A stretch of 64,000 bases of DNA from positions 56,206-120,205 of the forward strand of contig JAIOYI010000008.1 of NCBI GenBank assembly GCA_021741205.1. The letters are read 5' to 3'. The position numbers and the translations under genes were made by a program. The notes under the pieces were generated by a model. It was given only the letters and a program-made list of their open reading frames with translations, was not told the DNA's origin and searched no databases. This DNA is from Emcibacter sp. (GTDB lineage: Bacteria; Pseudomonadota; Alphaproteobacteria; Sphingomonadales; Emcibacteraceae). Below, in pieces: positions 9,041 through 18,542 of the stretch (within the stretch, counting starts at the first letter, position 1; the number at the start of each line of letters is the position of its first letter).

Positions 9041-10045
9041 ATGACTATTCGTGTTGCAATTAACGGCTTTGGACGGATCGGGCGTCTTGCCCTTCGGGCG
9101 ATTTATGAATCAGGCCGCGATGATATTGAAATTGTTGGCATTAACGACCTTGGTGCTGTTGATATGAACGCATATCTTTTGAAACGTGATTCCGTTCATG
9201 GCACCTTCCCTTTTGATGTGAAGGTTGACGGTGATATTATCAATTTGGGTCGCAGCCCCATAAAGGTCACCGCAGAACGCAATCCTGCTGATCTTCCATG
9301 GGGTGATCTTGGAGTGGATATTGTTTATGAATGCACTGGATTTTTTGCGGATAAAGAAAAGTCGTCAGCACATCTTTCTGCTGGTGCCAAAAAAGTTCTT
9401 ATTTCCGCTCCCGCATCGGGCGTTGATAACACCATCGTTTACGGCGTTAATCATGATACCTTAACCAAGGATCATATCATTGTTTCAAATGCCTCTTGCA
9501 CCACAAATTGTCTCGCTCCCGTGGCGCAGGTATTGCATAATGCAGTCGGTATCGAAAAAGGTATCATGACAACGGTTCACGCCTATACGGGCGATCAACG
9601 GGTTCTGGATACCTTGCACAGCGATCCCCGTCGTGCCCGTGCCTGTGGTCTTAGCATGATTCCAACATCCACAGGGGCTGCTCGGGCGGTGGGTCTTGTG
9701 CTGCCGGAACTTGCCGGTAAATTGGACGGTACATCCGTTCGGGTGCCAACCCCCAATGTATCCATGATTGATTTAACTTTCATTGCCAAAAAATCAACAA
9801 CGATTGCTGAAATTAACGATGCCATGGCTGAGGCCGCCAATGGTCGCTTAAAAGGCGTGTTGGCTTATGTGACGGAGCCTGTGGTTTCTATTGATTTTAA
9901 CCATGATCCAGCAAGCTCTAGCTTCGATGCAACCCAAACATCTGTTATGGACGGCAATTTGGTTCGTATCCTAAGCTGGTATGATAACGAGTGGGGCTTC
10001 TCCAACCGTATGTCAGACACAGCGAAAGTTATGGCTGGTCTATAA
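9041..10045 (+). CDS. gap: Glyceraldehyde-3-phosphate dehydrogenase, type I
   Basis: Oxidises and phosphorylates glyceraldehyde 3-phosphate to 1,3-bisphosphoglycerate. The 334-residue protein has the Rossmann start [14 protein letters not shown], the catalytic Cys153 in [12 protein letters not shown], His180 in [11 protein letters not shown] and the closing [12 protein letters not shown]. The residue after the second NAD-binding strand (NDLGAVD) matches the NAD-dependent form but does not exclude NADP use. It lies 38 bp after tkt and 4 bp before pgk. Confidence 0.97.
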   Translation: MTIRVAINGFGRIGRLALRAIYESGRDDIEIVGINDLGAVDMNAYLLKRDSVHGTFPFDVKVDGDIINLGRSPIKVTAERNPADLPWGDLGVDIVYECTGFFADKEKSSAHLSAGAKKVLISAPASGVDNTIVYGVNHDTLTKDHIIVSNASCTTNCLAPVAQVLHNAVGIEKGIMTTVHAYTGDQRVLDTLHSDPRRARACGLSMIPTSTGAARAVGLVLPELAGKLDGTSVRVPTPNVSMIDLTFIAKKSTTIAEINDAMAEAANGRLKGVLAYVTEPVVSIDFNHDPASSSFDATQTSVMDGNLVRILSWYDNEWGFSNRMSDTAKVMAGL

Positions 10046-10049
10046 CATA

Positions 10050-11261
10050 ATGGCACAGTATAAAAATATTGATGATTTGGGCGCGCTTTTGGGTAAGCGC
10101 GTCCTTATTCGTGCTGATCTTAATGTTCCCATGAAAAAAGATCAGGACGGCAAAACCATCGTCACCGATGACACCCGCATAAGATCCGTCACCCCCACCA
10201 TTATTTATCTTATGGAAAAGGGTGCGCAAGTCATCGTCATGTCCCATTTTGATCGACCAAAGGGAAAAATTGTCCCTGAGATGTCTTTGGAACAATTGGC
10301 GCAGCCGCTTGCTGATGCCATTAAAAAGGCGGTTATTTTTATCAATGACTGTGCGGGGGATGCGGTAACGGAAACCCTTGATGCCATGGAAGATGACGCT
10401 GTTCTTCTGCTGGAAAACGTACGTTTTCACAAGGGCGAAGAGAGCAACGACCCCGATTTTGCACAAGCCTTGGCCGACAATGCGGATTATTATATCAATG
10501 AAGCCTTTTCTTGCAGCCACCGTGCCCATGCCTCAACAGAAGGTATCGCCCATCTGATCCCCTCTGCAGCGGGATTTTCCATGGAAAAGGAACTTGTCGC
10601 CTTGGAAAATGCCTTAGGTAACCCAAAACGTCCTCTTTGTGCCGTTGTTGGTGGGGCCAAGGTATCAAGCAAACTAGACGTTTTGACCAATCTTGTGGAA
10701 AAGGTCGATCATCTGATTATTGGTGGTGGCATGGCCAACACATTTCTTGCGGCTCAGGGCATTAACGTGGGCTCGTCACTTTGTGAACATGATCTAGCCG
10801 ATACGGCACGAGCTATTCTTACCAAGGCAAAAACCCAAAATTGCACCATACATTTGCCAACCGATCTTGTGGTCGCCAAAGAATTCAAAGCCCAAGCAGA
10901 CAACCGTGTTGTTGGATTGAATGATGTGGCACGTGATGAAATGATTTTGGATGTGGGGCCAGAAACCGTTGTAAAACTTACTGAAATGCTCGACGATTGT
11001 AAAACGCTGATTTGGAACGGCCCTATGGGTGCCTTTGAAATTGCACCTTTTGATCGTGCAACTGTGACCTTAGCACAAGCCGCTGGAAAATTAACCAAGG
11101 CGGGAACATTAATTTCTGTTGCGGGCGGCGGTGATACGGTGGCGGCACTTAATCATGCGGGGGTTTCTGACCAATTTACCCATATTTCAACGGCGGGCGG
11201 TGCCTTCCTTGAATGGATGGAAGGTAAAGAACTACCGGGTGTTAAGGTACTGGAAAAATAG
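10050..11261 (+). CDS. pgk: Phosphoglycerate kinase
   Basis: Transfers phosphate between 1,3-bisphosphoglycerate and ADP. The N-terminal substrate motif RADLNVP is at residues 21-27, followed by SHFDRPKG and [12 protein letters not shown]; the C-terminal nucleotide domain has VGGAKVSSK and [12 protein letters not shown]. The open frame extends upstream to 9981 within gap, but ATG 10050, 4 bp after the gap stop, begins with the family N-terminus and gives the usual 403 aa. Confidence 0.97.
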   Translation: MAQYKNIDDLGALLGKRVLIRADLNVPMKKDQDGKTIVTDDTRIRSVTPTIIYLMEKGAQVIVMSHFDRPKGKIVPEMSLEQLAQPLADAIKKAVIFINDCAGDAVTETLDAMEDDAVLLLENVRFHKGEESNDPDFAQALADNADYYINEAFSCSHRAHASTEGIAHLIPSAAGFSMEKELVALENALGNPKRPLCAVVGGAKVSSKLDVLTNLVEKVDHLIIGGGMANTFLAAQGINVGSSLCEHDLADTARAILTKAKTQNCTIHLPTDLVVAKEFKAQADNRVVGLNDVARDEMILDVGPETVVKLTEMLDDCKTLIWNGPMGAFEIAPFDRATVTLAQAAGKLTKAGTLISVAGGGDTVAALNHAGVSDQFTHISTAGGAFLEWMEGKELPGVKVLEK

Positions 11262-11268
11262 GTAAAAC

Positions 11269-11892
11269 ATGATGGGTACGCAACTTTATATCATAACGCC
11301 TGAAGCCTTTGTGCTAGAAGATTTTGCTCTGGCTTTAAAGGATGCTCTTGCGGGCGGACCCGTGGCGAGTGTACAGCTGCGTCTGAAGAATGCCTCAGAC
11401 GATGATATTATAAAGGCCGCAGAGGTTCTTATGCCCATTTGTCATGCCCATGATGTGGCCTTTATCATGAATGATCGCCCAGACCTTGCCAAAAGAGTTG
11501 GTGCGGATGGGGTTCATGTGGGGCAAAATGATATGTCTTATGAACAGGCACGTGACATTGTGGGGGCAGATGCTGTTGTTGGGGTAACCTGCAAGGACAG
11601 TCGTCATATTTCCATGACCGCCGCCGAACAGGGTGCGGATTATGTGGCCTTTGGGGCCTTTTTCCCCACCACAACCAAAGAAACCACAACCAGAGCAAAT
11701 CCGGAAATACTGTCTTGGTGGGTGGAGCTTTTTGAAATTCCCTGCGTTGCGATTGGCGGCATAACAGTTGATAATGCCAAAGAAATTATTGATACGGGTG
11801 TGGATTTTATTGCGGTATCTGGCGGTATTTGGAACCATGCAAAGGGGCCAAAAGAAGCCGTAAAAGAATTTAATGCGCTTTTTAAGGCCTAA
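11269..11892 (+). CDS. thiE: Thiamine phosphate synthase
   Basis: Joins the pyrimidine and thiazole moieties to make thiamine monophosphate. The 207-residue TIM-barrel protein carries SVQLRLKNASDDD, the phosphate and metal-binding block FIMNDRPDLAKRVGADGVHV, GQND, and the C-terminal AIGGIT plus GGIWN loop. It follows pgk by 7 bp where many relatives keep fba; no aldolase gene is present in this run. Its product is the cofactor precursor of the transketolase encoded at the head of the operon. Confidence 0.9.
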   Translation: MMGTQLYIITPEAFVLEDFALALKDALAGGPVASVQLRLKNASDDDIIKAAEVLMPICHAHDVAFIMNDRPDLAKRVGADGVHVGQNDMSYEQARDIVGADAVVGVTCKDSRHISMTAAEQGADYVAFGAFFPTTTKETTTRANPEILSWWVELFEIPCVAIGGITVDNAKEIIDTGVDFIAVSGGIWNHAKGPKEAVKEFNALFKA

Positions 11893-11897
11893 TCAAA

Positions 11898-12332
11898 ATG
11901 ACCCAAGTCACCATCAAAAAAATTACGACAAAAGCAGATAGGGAAAAATGTTTTCATATCCGCGCCGTTGTTTTTGTTGACGAACAAAAGGTTCCCCTGC
12001 AGGAAGAAATGGACGGGCTTGATGATACGGCGGTGCAATATCTATTGACTGTTGATAACCATGCCCTTGCCACTGCTCGGGTGCGCTATTTGGATGACAT
12101 TGCCAAAATTGAACGGGTTGCTGTCCTTAAGGGCAAGCGTGGCCTTAATATAGGAAAACAACTGATGGAATTTATCATGAATGATATTCGTCAGAATCCC
12201 CATATTCATCTTATGAAGCTTGGTGCCCAAACACAGGTTATAGGCTTTTACGAAAAACTTGGTTTTGAAAGTTACGGTGATGAATTTCTTGATGCGGGCA
12301 TTCCTCATAAATGGATGAAACGCCTGCTATAG
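11898..12332 (+). CDS. GNAT-family N-acetyltransferase
   Basis: A 144-residue acetyltransferase of the ElaA/YjcF-like GNAT group. Visible blocks are FHIRAVVFVDEQKVPLQEEMD at the start, the ATARVR strand, and the acetyl-CoA loop KRGLNIGKQLMEFI; the C-terminal VIGFYEKLGFESYGDEF and IPHKWM are typical of this subgroup. The acetyl acceptor is unknown. It begins 5 bp after thiE and probably ends the tkt operon. Confidence 0.85.
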   Translation: MTQVTIKKITTKADREKCFHIRAVVFVDEQKVPLQEEMDGLDDTAVQYLLTVDNHALATARVRYLDDIAKIERVAVLKGKRGLNIGKQLMEFIMNDIRQNPHIHLMKLGAQTQVIGFYEKLGFESYGDEFLDAGIPHKWMKRLL

Positions 12333-12351
12333 CTTACTCAATATCGAGAAA

Positions 12352-12687
12352 TCACAATTTTACATCTGATACCCATTTTTCAGCCAGATCACCAGCATAG
12401 GGAAGCTTATATTGTTCACCCTGAAAACTTTTAACCATCAATAAAATCCAGAGTACCAATCCAATCACGCCAACCAAGGGAATGAGAGGAAGTCCAATCA
12501 CGCTGATGGACAGCACAATATGCGCTATATTAAGTCCTCCAAAAACCACTATGGACTGCATGGCGTGAAACCGAATTTCCTTATCCTCTTTTTCAATCAA
12601 AAGAAAGATCAACCCTGATACCCAACCAAATACATAACATAGACCCGAAGCAATATTTTTATCTAATCCCGTTGAAGTTTTATTCAT
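12352..12687 (-). CDS. DUF4870 small membrane protein
   Basis: A 111-residue protein with three hydrophobic segments. GLCYVFGWVSGLIFLLIEKED and RFHAMQS followed by membrane helices match the DUF4870 family. The function of this family is unknown. The frame is open to 12762, but ATG 12687 is preceded by a strong GGAGGG and matches the family start, so I use it. It is divergent from the glutathione S-transferase gene. Confidence 0.82.
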   Translation of the reverse strand: MNKTSTGLDKNIASGLCYVFGWVSGLIFLLIEKEDKEIRFHAMQSIVVFGGLNIAHIVLSISVIGLPLIPLVGVIGLVLWILLMVKSFQGEQYKLPYAGDLAEKWVSDVKL

Positions 12688-12760
12688 GCGACCCTCCAAA
12701 TTTGTTATAAGAGCATTATATAACATTTTTCTCATAACTTCCAGCGATGGTTTGTGACCC

Positions 12761-13414
12761 ATGAATAGACCAATATTATATAGTTTTAGACGTTGTCCCT
12801 ATGCAATGCGGGCAAGGCTCGGCCTGTTATATGCCAATGTCAGCTGTGAACTGCGTGAGGTAGTGCTCAGAGAAAAACCCACTGAAATGCTTGCCTTATC
12901 AGAGAAAGCAACCGTCCCTGTTTTACATTTACCAAATGGTCAAGTTATTGATGAAAGCTATGACATCATTAAATGGGCCATACGTCAGAACGATCCCGAT
13001 CATTGGCAAGAATTTATTCCAAAAACCGATTATCTGGTCTCTGAAAATGACGGAAGTTTTAAGATGGCCCTGGATAGATATAAATATGCCTCCCGTTTTC
13101 CAGAACAACCACCCCATATTTATAGGGAACAGGGAGAGGTTTTTCTTCATAAACTGGATCAAATTTTACAAAATTCTCCTTTTCTATTAAGTGAAAAGCA
13201 AACGATCGCTGATATTGCTCTATTCCCCTTTATTCGCCAATTTGCCCATGTGGATAAGGAATGGTTCTTTAACGCCCCCTATTTGCATCTCAGACGATGG
13301 CTACAACATCATATCAACAGCGCATCTTTTAAAAAAGTTATGAAAAAATACCCTAAATGGCATATAGGCGATAATACTGTCTACTTTCCTGATCTTGATC
13401 AAGGTTCATGTTGA
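12761..13414 (+). CDS. Glutathione S-transferase family protein
   Basis: A 217-residue soluble protein with an N-terminal thioredoxin-fold GST domain. C12 lies in RRCPYAMRARLGL, a glutaredoxin-2/omega-like active-site sequence, and the glutathione-contacting VPVLHLPNGQVIDES block follows. The C-terminal helical domain has SEKQTIADIALFPFIRQFAHV, the N-capping motif of GST helices. The substrate is unknown; a glutathionyl-thioltransferase activity is possible because the cysteine is kept. Confidence 0.88.
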   Translation: MNRPILYSFRRCPYAMRARLGLLYANVSCELREVVLREKPTEMLALSEKATVPVLHLPNGQVIDESYDIIKWAIRQNDPDHWQEFIPKTDYLVSENDGSFKMALDRYKYASRFPEQPPHIYREQGEVFLHKLDQILQNSPFLLSEKQTIADIALFPFIRQFAHVDKEWFFNAPYLHLRRWLQHHINSASFKKVMKKYPKWHIGDNTVYFPDLDQGSC

Positions 13415-13470
13415 CCCCATGATACATCATACATATAGTAATATAAATATAAGACGTGAGGTGAATAGAG

Positions 13471-13881
13471 ATGGATGCACTAAGTCTGGATAAGGTTGAA
13501 TTAATCATTTCCATTGCTAGAGAAGTGGGAGAGGAATCTAATTCTATAATCGACGAAGAATTGGCAGAAAATCAAGAACCACAACATTATTCCGAGCTTT
13601 CCATGGCCGCAGAGGCGGACTATATCACAAGAGAAGATCATGCAAGCAATTCCTCATATCAAGAATTAAAAGCTATGATTAATAATATGAATGAAGAAGA
13701 GCAAAATGAACTTGTTGCCTTAATGTGGCTTGGGCGTGGAACTTTCGGGAAAAAAGAGTGGGAAAGCGCTGTAGAAGAAGCGAGAGAGGCCAATAATGAT
13801 CATACAGCAGAATATTTAATGAGTACCCCTATGCTGCCTGATTATCTTGAAGAGGGTCTGTCCATCATGATTGATGACTGA
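13471..13881 (+). CDS. DUF3775 domain-containing protein
   Basis: A 136-residue acidic soluble protein. The pattern LVALMWLGRGTF followed by WESAVEEAREA and a C-terminal YLMSTPMLPDYLEEGL is the DUF3775 signature known from alphaproteobacteria. No catalytic motif is seen and the function is unknown. AGGTGA lies about 7 bases before the ATG. It ends 5 bp from the convergent GNAT gene. Confidence 0.82.
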   Translation: MDALSLDKVELIISIAREVGEESNSIIDEELAENQEPQHYSELSMAAEADYITREDHASNSSYQELKAMINNMNEEEQNELVALMWLGRGTFGKKEWESAVEEAREANNDHTAEYLMSTPMLPDYLEEGLSIMIDD

Positions 13882-13886
13882 TTTGC

Positions 13887-14375
13887 TTATTTTTCGGAAA
13901 TAATTTTAAGTGCTGAATGATCTAATCTATATCCAATCCATTCGGATTGCGCATTAGCCCCAAGAGATTCATAAAATTCAATACTAGCCGTGTTCCAATC
14001 TAATACGGACCAGTCCATGCGTCCACATCCCTCAGTATAGGCTTTCTGAGCCAGATGAAAAATCAAAGCCTTACCCAGCCCATGCCCCCTAGTCTGCTTA
14101 TTCACATAAAGATCCTCCAGATAGAGCCCCTTTTGACCTAAAAATGTGGAATATGAATAAAAATAAAGGGCAAAACCTTCTGCCTTACCGTTAATTTCGC
14201 CAATAATCACATGCGCAGCAGGCGTTTTGCCAAACAATGTTTCTCTAAGCTTATCTTCTGTTGCAACCACTTTATGGGATAATTTTTCATATAGGGCTAG
14301 TGATTTGATAAATTCAAGGATAAGAGGGACATCCTCAATAGATGATGACCGTATGGATAAAATGGATGAAGACAT
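13887..14375 (-). CDS. GNAT-family N-acetyltransferase (SAT1-like)
   Basis: A 162-residue GNAT protein resembling diamine acetyltransferases. Key blocks are IRSSSIEDVPLILEFIKSLA at the start, the YLEDLYV strand before the acetyl-CoA loop KQTRGHGLGKALI, and the C-terminal NTASIEFYESLGA. The start codon overlaps the nfeD-like stop by one base (TAATG), implying coupled translation. It may acetylate a polyamine or amino acid; the substrate cannot be read from sequence. Confidence 0.87.
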   Translation of the reverse strand: MSSSILSIRSSSIEDVPLILEFIKSLALYEKLSHKVVATEDKLRETLFGKTPAAHVIIGEINGKAEGFALYFYSYSTFLGQKGLYLEDLYVNKQTRGHGLGKALIFHLAQKAYTEGCGRMDWSVLDWNTASIEFYESLGANAQSEWIGYRLDHSALKIISEK

Positions 14376-14830
14376 TATACTTTTTCAACAATCAATAGAG
14401 TAACATCTACACCAACGACTTTGACCTTATCTCCCTCTTTGGCGTCAAAATCGCCCTCAACACTCCAGTTGCTGTCTCCAATACGGATCTTGCTCTTGCC
14501 ATTTTCCATATCACGGATCAGGTTATAAACATGACCAATATGCTGATTACCACGCTGATTTAAGGTTTGATCATCACTTTGAATGGGATTTTTTTTGATA
14601 AAAATGCGCCCCCCAGCTACACTGACAATACTCAGGATAGCAAATATGATAAACTGCAATTCCCACCCAAGATGCGGCATAAAAAATACAATAGCACCAA
14701 TGACCAAACTGGCTATAGCTATCCACATAAAAACGACTCCAGGAATAGCCATTTCCAAACCCAACAAAATCATGGCAATAATAAACCAAGTCCAATGGGT
14801 CATCGAAAAATTATCAAAAAAGTCCATCAT
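14375..14830 (-). CDS. NfeD-family membrane protein
   Basis: A 151-residue protein with three or four N-terminal membrane helices (about residues 12-80), including LLGLEMAIPGVVFMWIAIAS, and a C-terminal OB-fold domain (about 90-150: GDSNWSVEGDF, GDKVKVVGVDVTLLIVE). NfeD proteins partner with SPFH/stomatin proteins, and the QmcA-like gene lies 13 bp upstream. AAGGAG precedes a double ATG; the second one, at 14827, has better spacing. Confidence 0.92.
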   Translation of the reverse strand: MMDFFDNFSMTHWTWFIIAMILLGLEMAIPGVVFMWIAIASLVIGAIVFFMPHLGWELQFIIFAILSIVSVAGGRIFIKKNPIQSDDQTLNQRGNQHIGHVYNLIRDMENGKSKIRIGDSNWSVEGDFDAKEGDKVKVVGVDVTLLIVEKV

Positions 14831-14843
14831 ATACTCCTTGTTC

Positions 14844-15797
14844 TCATTTACCTGATTTTGGAACGGAACTCATCGGCTTTTTGGGCTCTTGGCTGATATT
14901 TTTTAGCATATCGGCCATACCACCCAAGGCACCAATAACACCGCTCGCCTCTAAGGGCATGAAAATAAGTTTCTCATTGGGTGAATTTGCAAATTTACCC
15001 AAAGTTTCCACATATTTCTGGGCAACGAAATAATTGATCGCCTTTGCATCCCCTTTTGCGATAGCCTCTGATACCATGCTTGTGGCCTTTGCCTCAGCTT
15101 CGGCTTCTCTTTCACGAGCCTCCGCATCCCGAAAGGCTGCTTCACGGCGACCTTCGGCCTGCAGAATTGCACCTTGTTTTTCTCCCTCTGCTCGCAGGAT
15201 TTCAGCTTGACGGAAACCTTCAGCATCCAAAATATTAGCACGCTTCTCACGCTCGGCCTTCATTTGTCGCGCCATGGCATCAACGATATCTCTTGGTGGT
15301 TCAATATCCTTAATTTCAATTCGGGTAATTTTGATACCCCAAGGCTGGGTTGCATCATCAACAACATCAAGCAGGCGCCCATTAATGCGGTCCCTCTGAG
15401 ACAAAAGCTCATCCAAATCCATAGAACCCATAACGGTGCGTAAATTGGTCATGGTTAAATTCAGGATAGCAATAATCATATCGTTGACCTCATAGGTCGC
15501 CTTTGCTGCATCCATAACCTGAAAAAAGACCACACCATCCGCACGAACCATGGCATTATCCTTGGTTATGACCTCTTGGGAAGGAATATCAAGCACCTGT
15601 TCCATCATGCTGACTTTCGAGCCAATACGGTCAAAAAACGGAATGATGAGATGAAAACCAGGATTTAACGTCTTTGTATAACGTCCGAATCGCTGAACCG
15701 TATAGTTATACCCCTGCACTACGGTTTGAACGCCCATCAGGATAAGAACGATACCAACAACCAAGAATGCTATACCAAATACACCAAAGCCACCCAT
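14844..15797 (-). CDS. qmcA: SPFH/band-7 membrane protein, QmcA/stomatin-like
   Basis: A 317-residue membrane-anchored scaffold of the stomatin group. An N-terminal membrane helix (about residues 5-27) precedes the SPFH domain (about 28-190: VVQGYNYTVQRFGRYTKTL, PSQEVITKDNAMVRADG, MGSMDLDELLSQRD). A long Ala/Glu/Arg-rich coiled coil follows (about 190-255). It is the first gene of the SPFH-NfeD-GNAT group. Family members organise membrane microdomains and oligomerise; the exact client is unknown. Confidence 0.93.
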   Translation of the reverse strand: MGGFGVFGIAFLVVGIVLILMGVQTVVQGYNYTVQRFGRYTKTLNPGFHLIIPFFDRIGSKVSMMEQVLDIPSQEVITKDNAMVRADGVVFFQVMDAAKATYEVNDMIIAILNLTMTNLRTVMGSMDLDELLSQRDRINGRLLDVVDDATQPWGIKITRIEIKDIEPPRDIVDAMARQMKAEREKRANILDAEGFRQAEILRAEGEKQGAILQAEGRREAAFRDAEAREREAEAEAKATSMVSEAIAKGDAKAINYFVAQKYVETLGKFANSPNEKLIFMPLEASGVIGALGGMADMLKNISQEPKKPMSSVPKSGK

Positions 15798-15957
15798 TGT
15801 ATTTCCCCTTTAAGTAAGAAAAAGTTCAATTAATAATAAATAACTGTATCGCAATAGCATCCTCAAGGGAAGTATTAGTAACAGATATTTTTAAAGAAGA
15901 GTGGCGGCAGAATATTGAAGTGGTTTCAGCACCGTAATGCAAAATATAAATTGTTAT

Positions 15958-16434
15958 TTATGATATGATTTTCCATGTACCATCCGGCTGACGACAGGCC
16001 CTGCCATAGGCCTCTTCTGTCTTTCCACCAATGGTGATGGTTTGTTGATATTCCCGACAATAAGCGCCGACTTCGTCCTGATAGGCAGGTTTCGGACGAT
16101 AGGTGCCAGAATTTCCTGAATCTGGATTATACCATGTTGCTGTCTGTCCAGAGGCGTATGTTTCTAAGGCAATTTGGCGATTTCGTTCCATTTCCCTGCG
16201 GTCTGCATCATCAAGCGACTTTCCAATGCTGTTCCCAATAGCAGCCCCCGCCAGTGCCCCCGTGGTAACAGCAAGAAAATGGGTTGTACCGTCACCATTG
16301 TCTCCAATAGCTGATCCAACAGCAGCCCCAGCAATAGCCCCAAGGAAAGTTCCAAATCCTTGTTTTGAACCTTCTTCGCAGGCACTAAGTGTTAGTGCGG
16401 TCGTCAAAATTAGAGCCATTTTTACATTTTTCAT
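15958..16434 (-). CDS. Glycine-zipper outer-membrane lipoprotein (17-kDa antigen-like)
   Basis: A 158-residue lipoprotein. The signal peptide ends in the lipobox LSAC, and a glycine zipper follows (FGTFLGAIAGAAVGSAIGD, GALAGAAIGNSIGKSLDD). The C-terminal domain has ATWYNPDSG, YCREYQQTITIGGK and ACRQPDGTW, as in rickettsial 17-kDa surface antigens. I start at ATG 16434, preceded by AAAGG, rather than at 16464. It lies 85 bp after the histidine kinase and could belong to the same operon. Confidence 0.87.
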   Translation of the reverse strand: MKNVKMALILTTALTLSACEEGSKQGFGTFLGAIAGAAVGSAIGDNGDGTTHFLAVTTGALAGAAIGNSIGKSLDDADRREMERNRQIALETYASGQTATWYNPDSGNSGTYRPKPAYQDEVGAYCREYQQTITIGGKTEEAYGRACRQPDGTWKIIS

Positions 16435-16519
16435 TGGATTAACCTTTATCTTGTTATGGCTCAATAATAGAATAAATAATCTTAACCCCTTATGAACAAA
16501 AAATTCAGATTAAATATTA

Positions 16520-17896
16520 CTAAACAATGACAGCGGGAAGATATAGGCGCGCTAAAAGACCATGCGGTTCATTATCCAAAAGCATGATTTTTCCACCATA
16601 TAATCCTGATAAATCCTTTACAATAGAAAGGCCAAGCCCTGATCCTGGAATATTCTCATCAAGACGTTCACCACGCGCAAATACGGACTCTCGAACACTC
16701 TTTTCAATACCTGGGCCATCATCAGCAACCTGAATGACAATATTTTCACCCTCAAGTTTGTAAAAAATTTGCACTTCGCTCTTAGACCATTTTGCCGCAT
16801 TTTCAATTAAATTGCCGACCATTTCCTCTAAATCCTGACGTTCCCCCCTAAAAATTAGGGTTTCATGTCCGTAATTAGGTGAAATATAAAATTTCTTATC
16901 CTCATGTATGCGGATCATAACTCGACAAATATCCTTTAGGACAGGCAGAATTTCCGTACGGCTCGTAATAATTTTTGTACTAGCGGCAACCCTTGCCCTA
17001 CGCAAATAATGTTCCACTTGACCACGCATCATTTCGGACTGTTTTGCTACGATCTCAGAAAATTTTCCTTTATGCATCTCGCTCTCGTTTAACAAGACCG
17101 CCAAAGGTGTTTTTAAGGCATGAGCCAAATTCCCCACTTGCGTTCTGGAACGCTCAATAATTTGATTATTATGATCCAGTAATTTATTCAATTCATCGGC
17201 AAGTGGTTGAATTTCAGTGGGAAAATCGGTGGGCAAATGTCCCTCTTCTCCCGTTCGAATTTTTATAAGTGATCTTCGGATATTTTTTAAGGGTTTAAGA
17301 CCAAGATAAATCTGTAGGAAAGAGGCCATAATCAATCCAACCCCAAGTGCACTTAGGGAATAGATCAGGATATTATCAAACCGATCCAGTTGTTCCTTAA
17401 TTTCAGACATATCAACGGCCACACTAAACCGAAAAATTGTTTCATCCCCTGGTATTGTAATATCCCGTTCAACAAGACGTAATTTTTGGTTTTCAGGTCC
17501 AATCGCCTCGGTATAATGCGTTTCCCGAGCAGATATCTTAAAATCGGGGTCAAGGCTTTGATCCCATAATGATCTTGACCGAAAAGGTTCATGATCCTGT
17601 GCAGACACCTGCCAATACCAACCAGAATAGGGTTGCTCAAACCTTGGATCAATCATGGCACGGTAAAAATTAATCTGGCCTTCTGAATTACTATTGCTGA
17701 TCCCAATAAGATTTTCCAATAAGCCATTTAAACGCTCATCAAAATTATCCTGAATAGTTTCCTTAAAAGTCAGTGAAAGAAGATATCCACCCAACATAAG
17801 AGCAAAAAGCGTCCACACCGCTGAAAAAGACATCAGCCTGAACCATAACGACTTATTTCCTAGTCGATTATATATTTTGCTCTTTGGGGTTAACAA
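16520..17896 (-). CDS. Sensor histidine kinase, PhoQ-like
   Basis: A 458-residue inner-membrane kinase. Membrane helices at about 22-43 and 175-197 flank a periplasmic sensor; a HAMP linker, the H-box GNLAHALKTPL with H259, and the ATPase domain (NLIENAAKWS, ADDGPGIE, GSGLGLSIVKDL) follow. The H-box variant is that of the PhoQ group. The start is TTG 17896, overlapping the regulator gene by 29 bp with GGGA upstream; the next candidate, ATG 17833, would cut into the first helix. It should phosphorylate the regulator encoded just before it. Confidence 0.92.
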   Translation of the reverse strand: MLTPKSKIYNRLGNKSLWFRLMSFSAVWTLFALMLGGYLLSLTFKETIQDNFDERLNGLLENLIGISNSNSEGQINFYRAMIDPRFEQPYSGWYWQVSAQDHEPFRSRSLWDQSLDPDFKISARETHYTEAIGPENQKLRLVERDITIPGDETIFRFSVAVDMSEIKEQLDRFDNILIYSLSALGVGLIMASFLQIYLGLKPLKNIRRSLIKIRTGEEGHLPTDFPTEIQPLADELNKLLDHNNQIIERSRTQVGNLAHALKTPLAVLLNESEMHKGKFSEIVAKQSEMMRGQVEHYLRRARVAASTKIITSRTEILPVLKDICRVMIRIHEDKKFYISPNYGHETLIFRGERQDLEEMVGNLIENAAKWSKSEVQIFYKLEGENIVIQVADDGPGIEKSVRESVFARGERLDENIPGSGLGLSIVKDLSGLYGGKIMLLDNEPHGLLARLYLPAVIV

Positions 17897-18542
17897 GTTG
17901 ATATCCCAATCCCCGCACTGTGCTTATGATATTAACACCCAGCTTTTTTCTGACCCGTGTGACAAAAACTTCAATCGTGTTTGAATCACGGTCAAAATCC
18001 TGATCATAAATATGTTCTGTTAATTCAGTCCGAGATATAATCTTTTCCGGATGATGCATCATATAGGACAATAATTTATATTCCTGTGCCGTAAGACGAA
18101 CCGGCATCCCATCCACGGTTACTTTACTGCTGTTGGTATTGAGGGTAACCGTGCCACAACTCAGCTCAGGGGAGGCTTGACCTGCTGCACGGCGGATAAG
18201 CGCCCGAACCCGTGCAAGGACTTCCTCTATTTTGAAGGGTTTTGTCACATAATCATCGGCGCCCGCATCAAGCCCTGATACCTTATCAGACCAGCCATCT
18301 CGTGCCGTTAAAATCAAAACAGGCGTCATGATTTTTGCTTCTCGCCATTTTTTCAGGACACTAAGACCGTCCATAATCGGTAATCCCAAATCAAGAACGA
18401 TCGCATCATAATTTTCTGTTTCACCCAGAAAATGTCCATCCTCACCATCGAAAGATACATCAATACTATAGCCGCCACCTTCCAAGACCATCTTCATCTG
18501 ACGAGATAAATCAGGATCGTCTTCAATCAATAATAATCGCAT
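17868..18542 (-). CDS. OmpR/PhoB-family response regulator
   Basis: A 224-residue two-domain regulator. The receiver has the acidic pair in LLIEDD, the phosphoacceptor D51 in IVLDLGLPIMDG and the lysine in DYVTKPF. A winged-helix DNA-binding domain (about 130-222) ends in VFVTRVRKKLGVN and TVRGLGYQL. The start overlaps the PepSY gene stop by one base (TAATG). Partner of the downstream PhoQ-like kinase; targets are unknown. Confidence 0.94.
   Translation of the reverse strand: MRLLLIEDDPDLSRQMKMVLEGGGYSIDVSFDGEDGHFLGETENYDAIVLDLGLPIMDGLSVLKKWREAKIMTPVLILTARDGWSDKVSGLDAGADDYVTKPFKIEEVLARVRALIRRAAGQASPELSCGTVTLNTNSSKVTVDGMPVRLTAQEYKLLSYMMHHPEKIISRTELTEHIYDQDFDRDSNTIEVFVTRVRKKLGVNIISTVRGLGYQLVNPKEQNI

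Noticed and set aside
10029..10529. 166-codon antisense frame over pgk
   Set aside because: Overlaps the conserved pgk frame and shows no family similarity.
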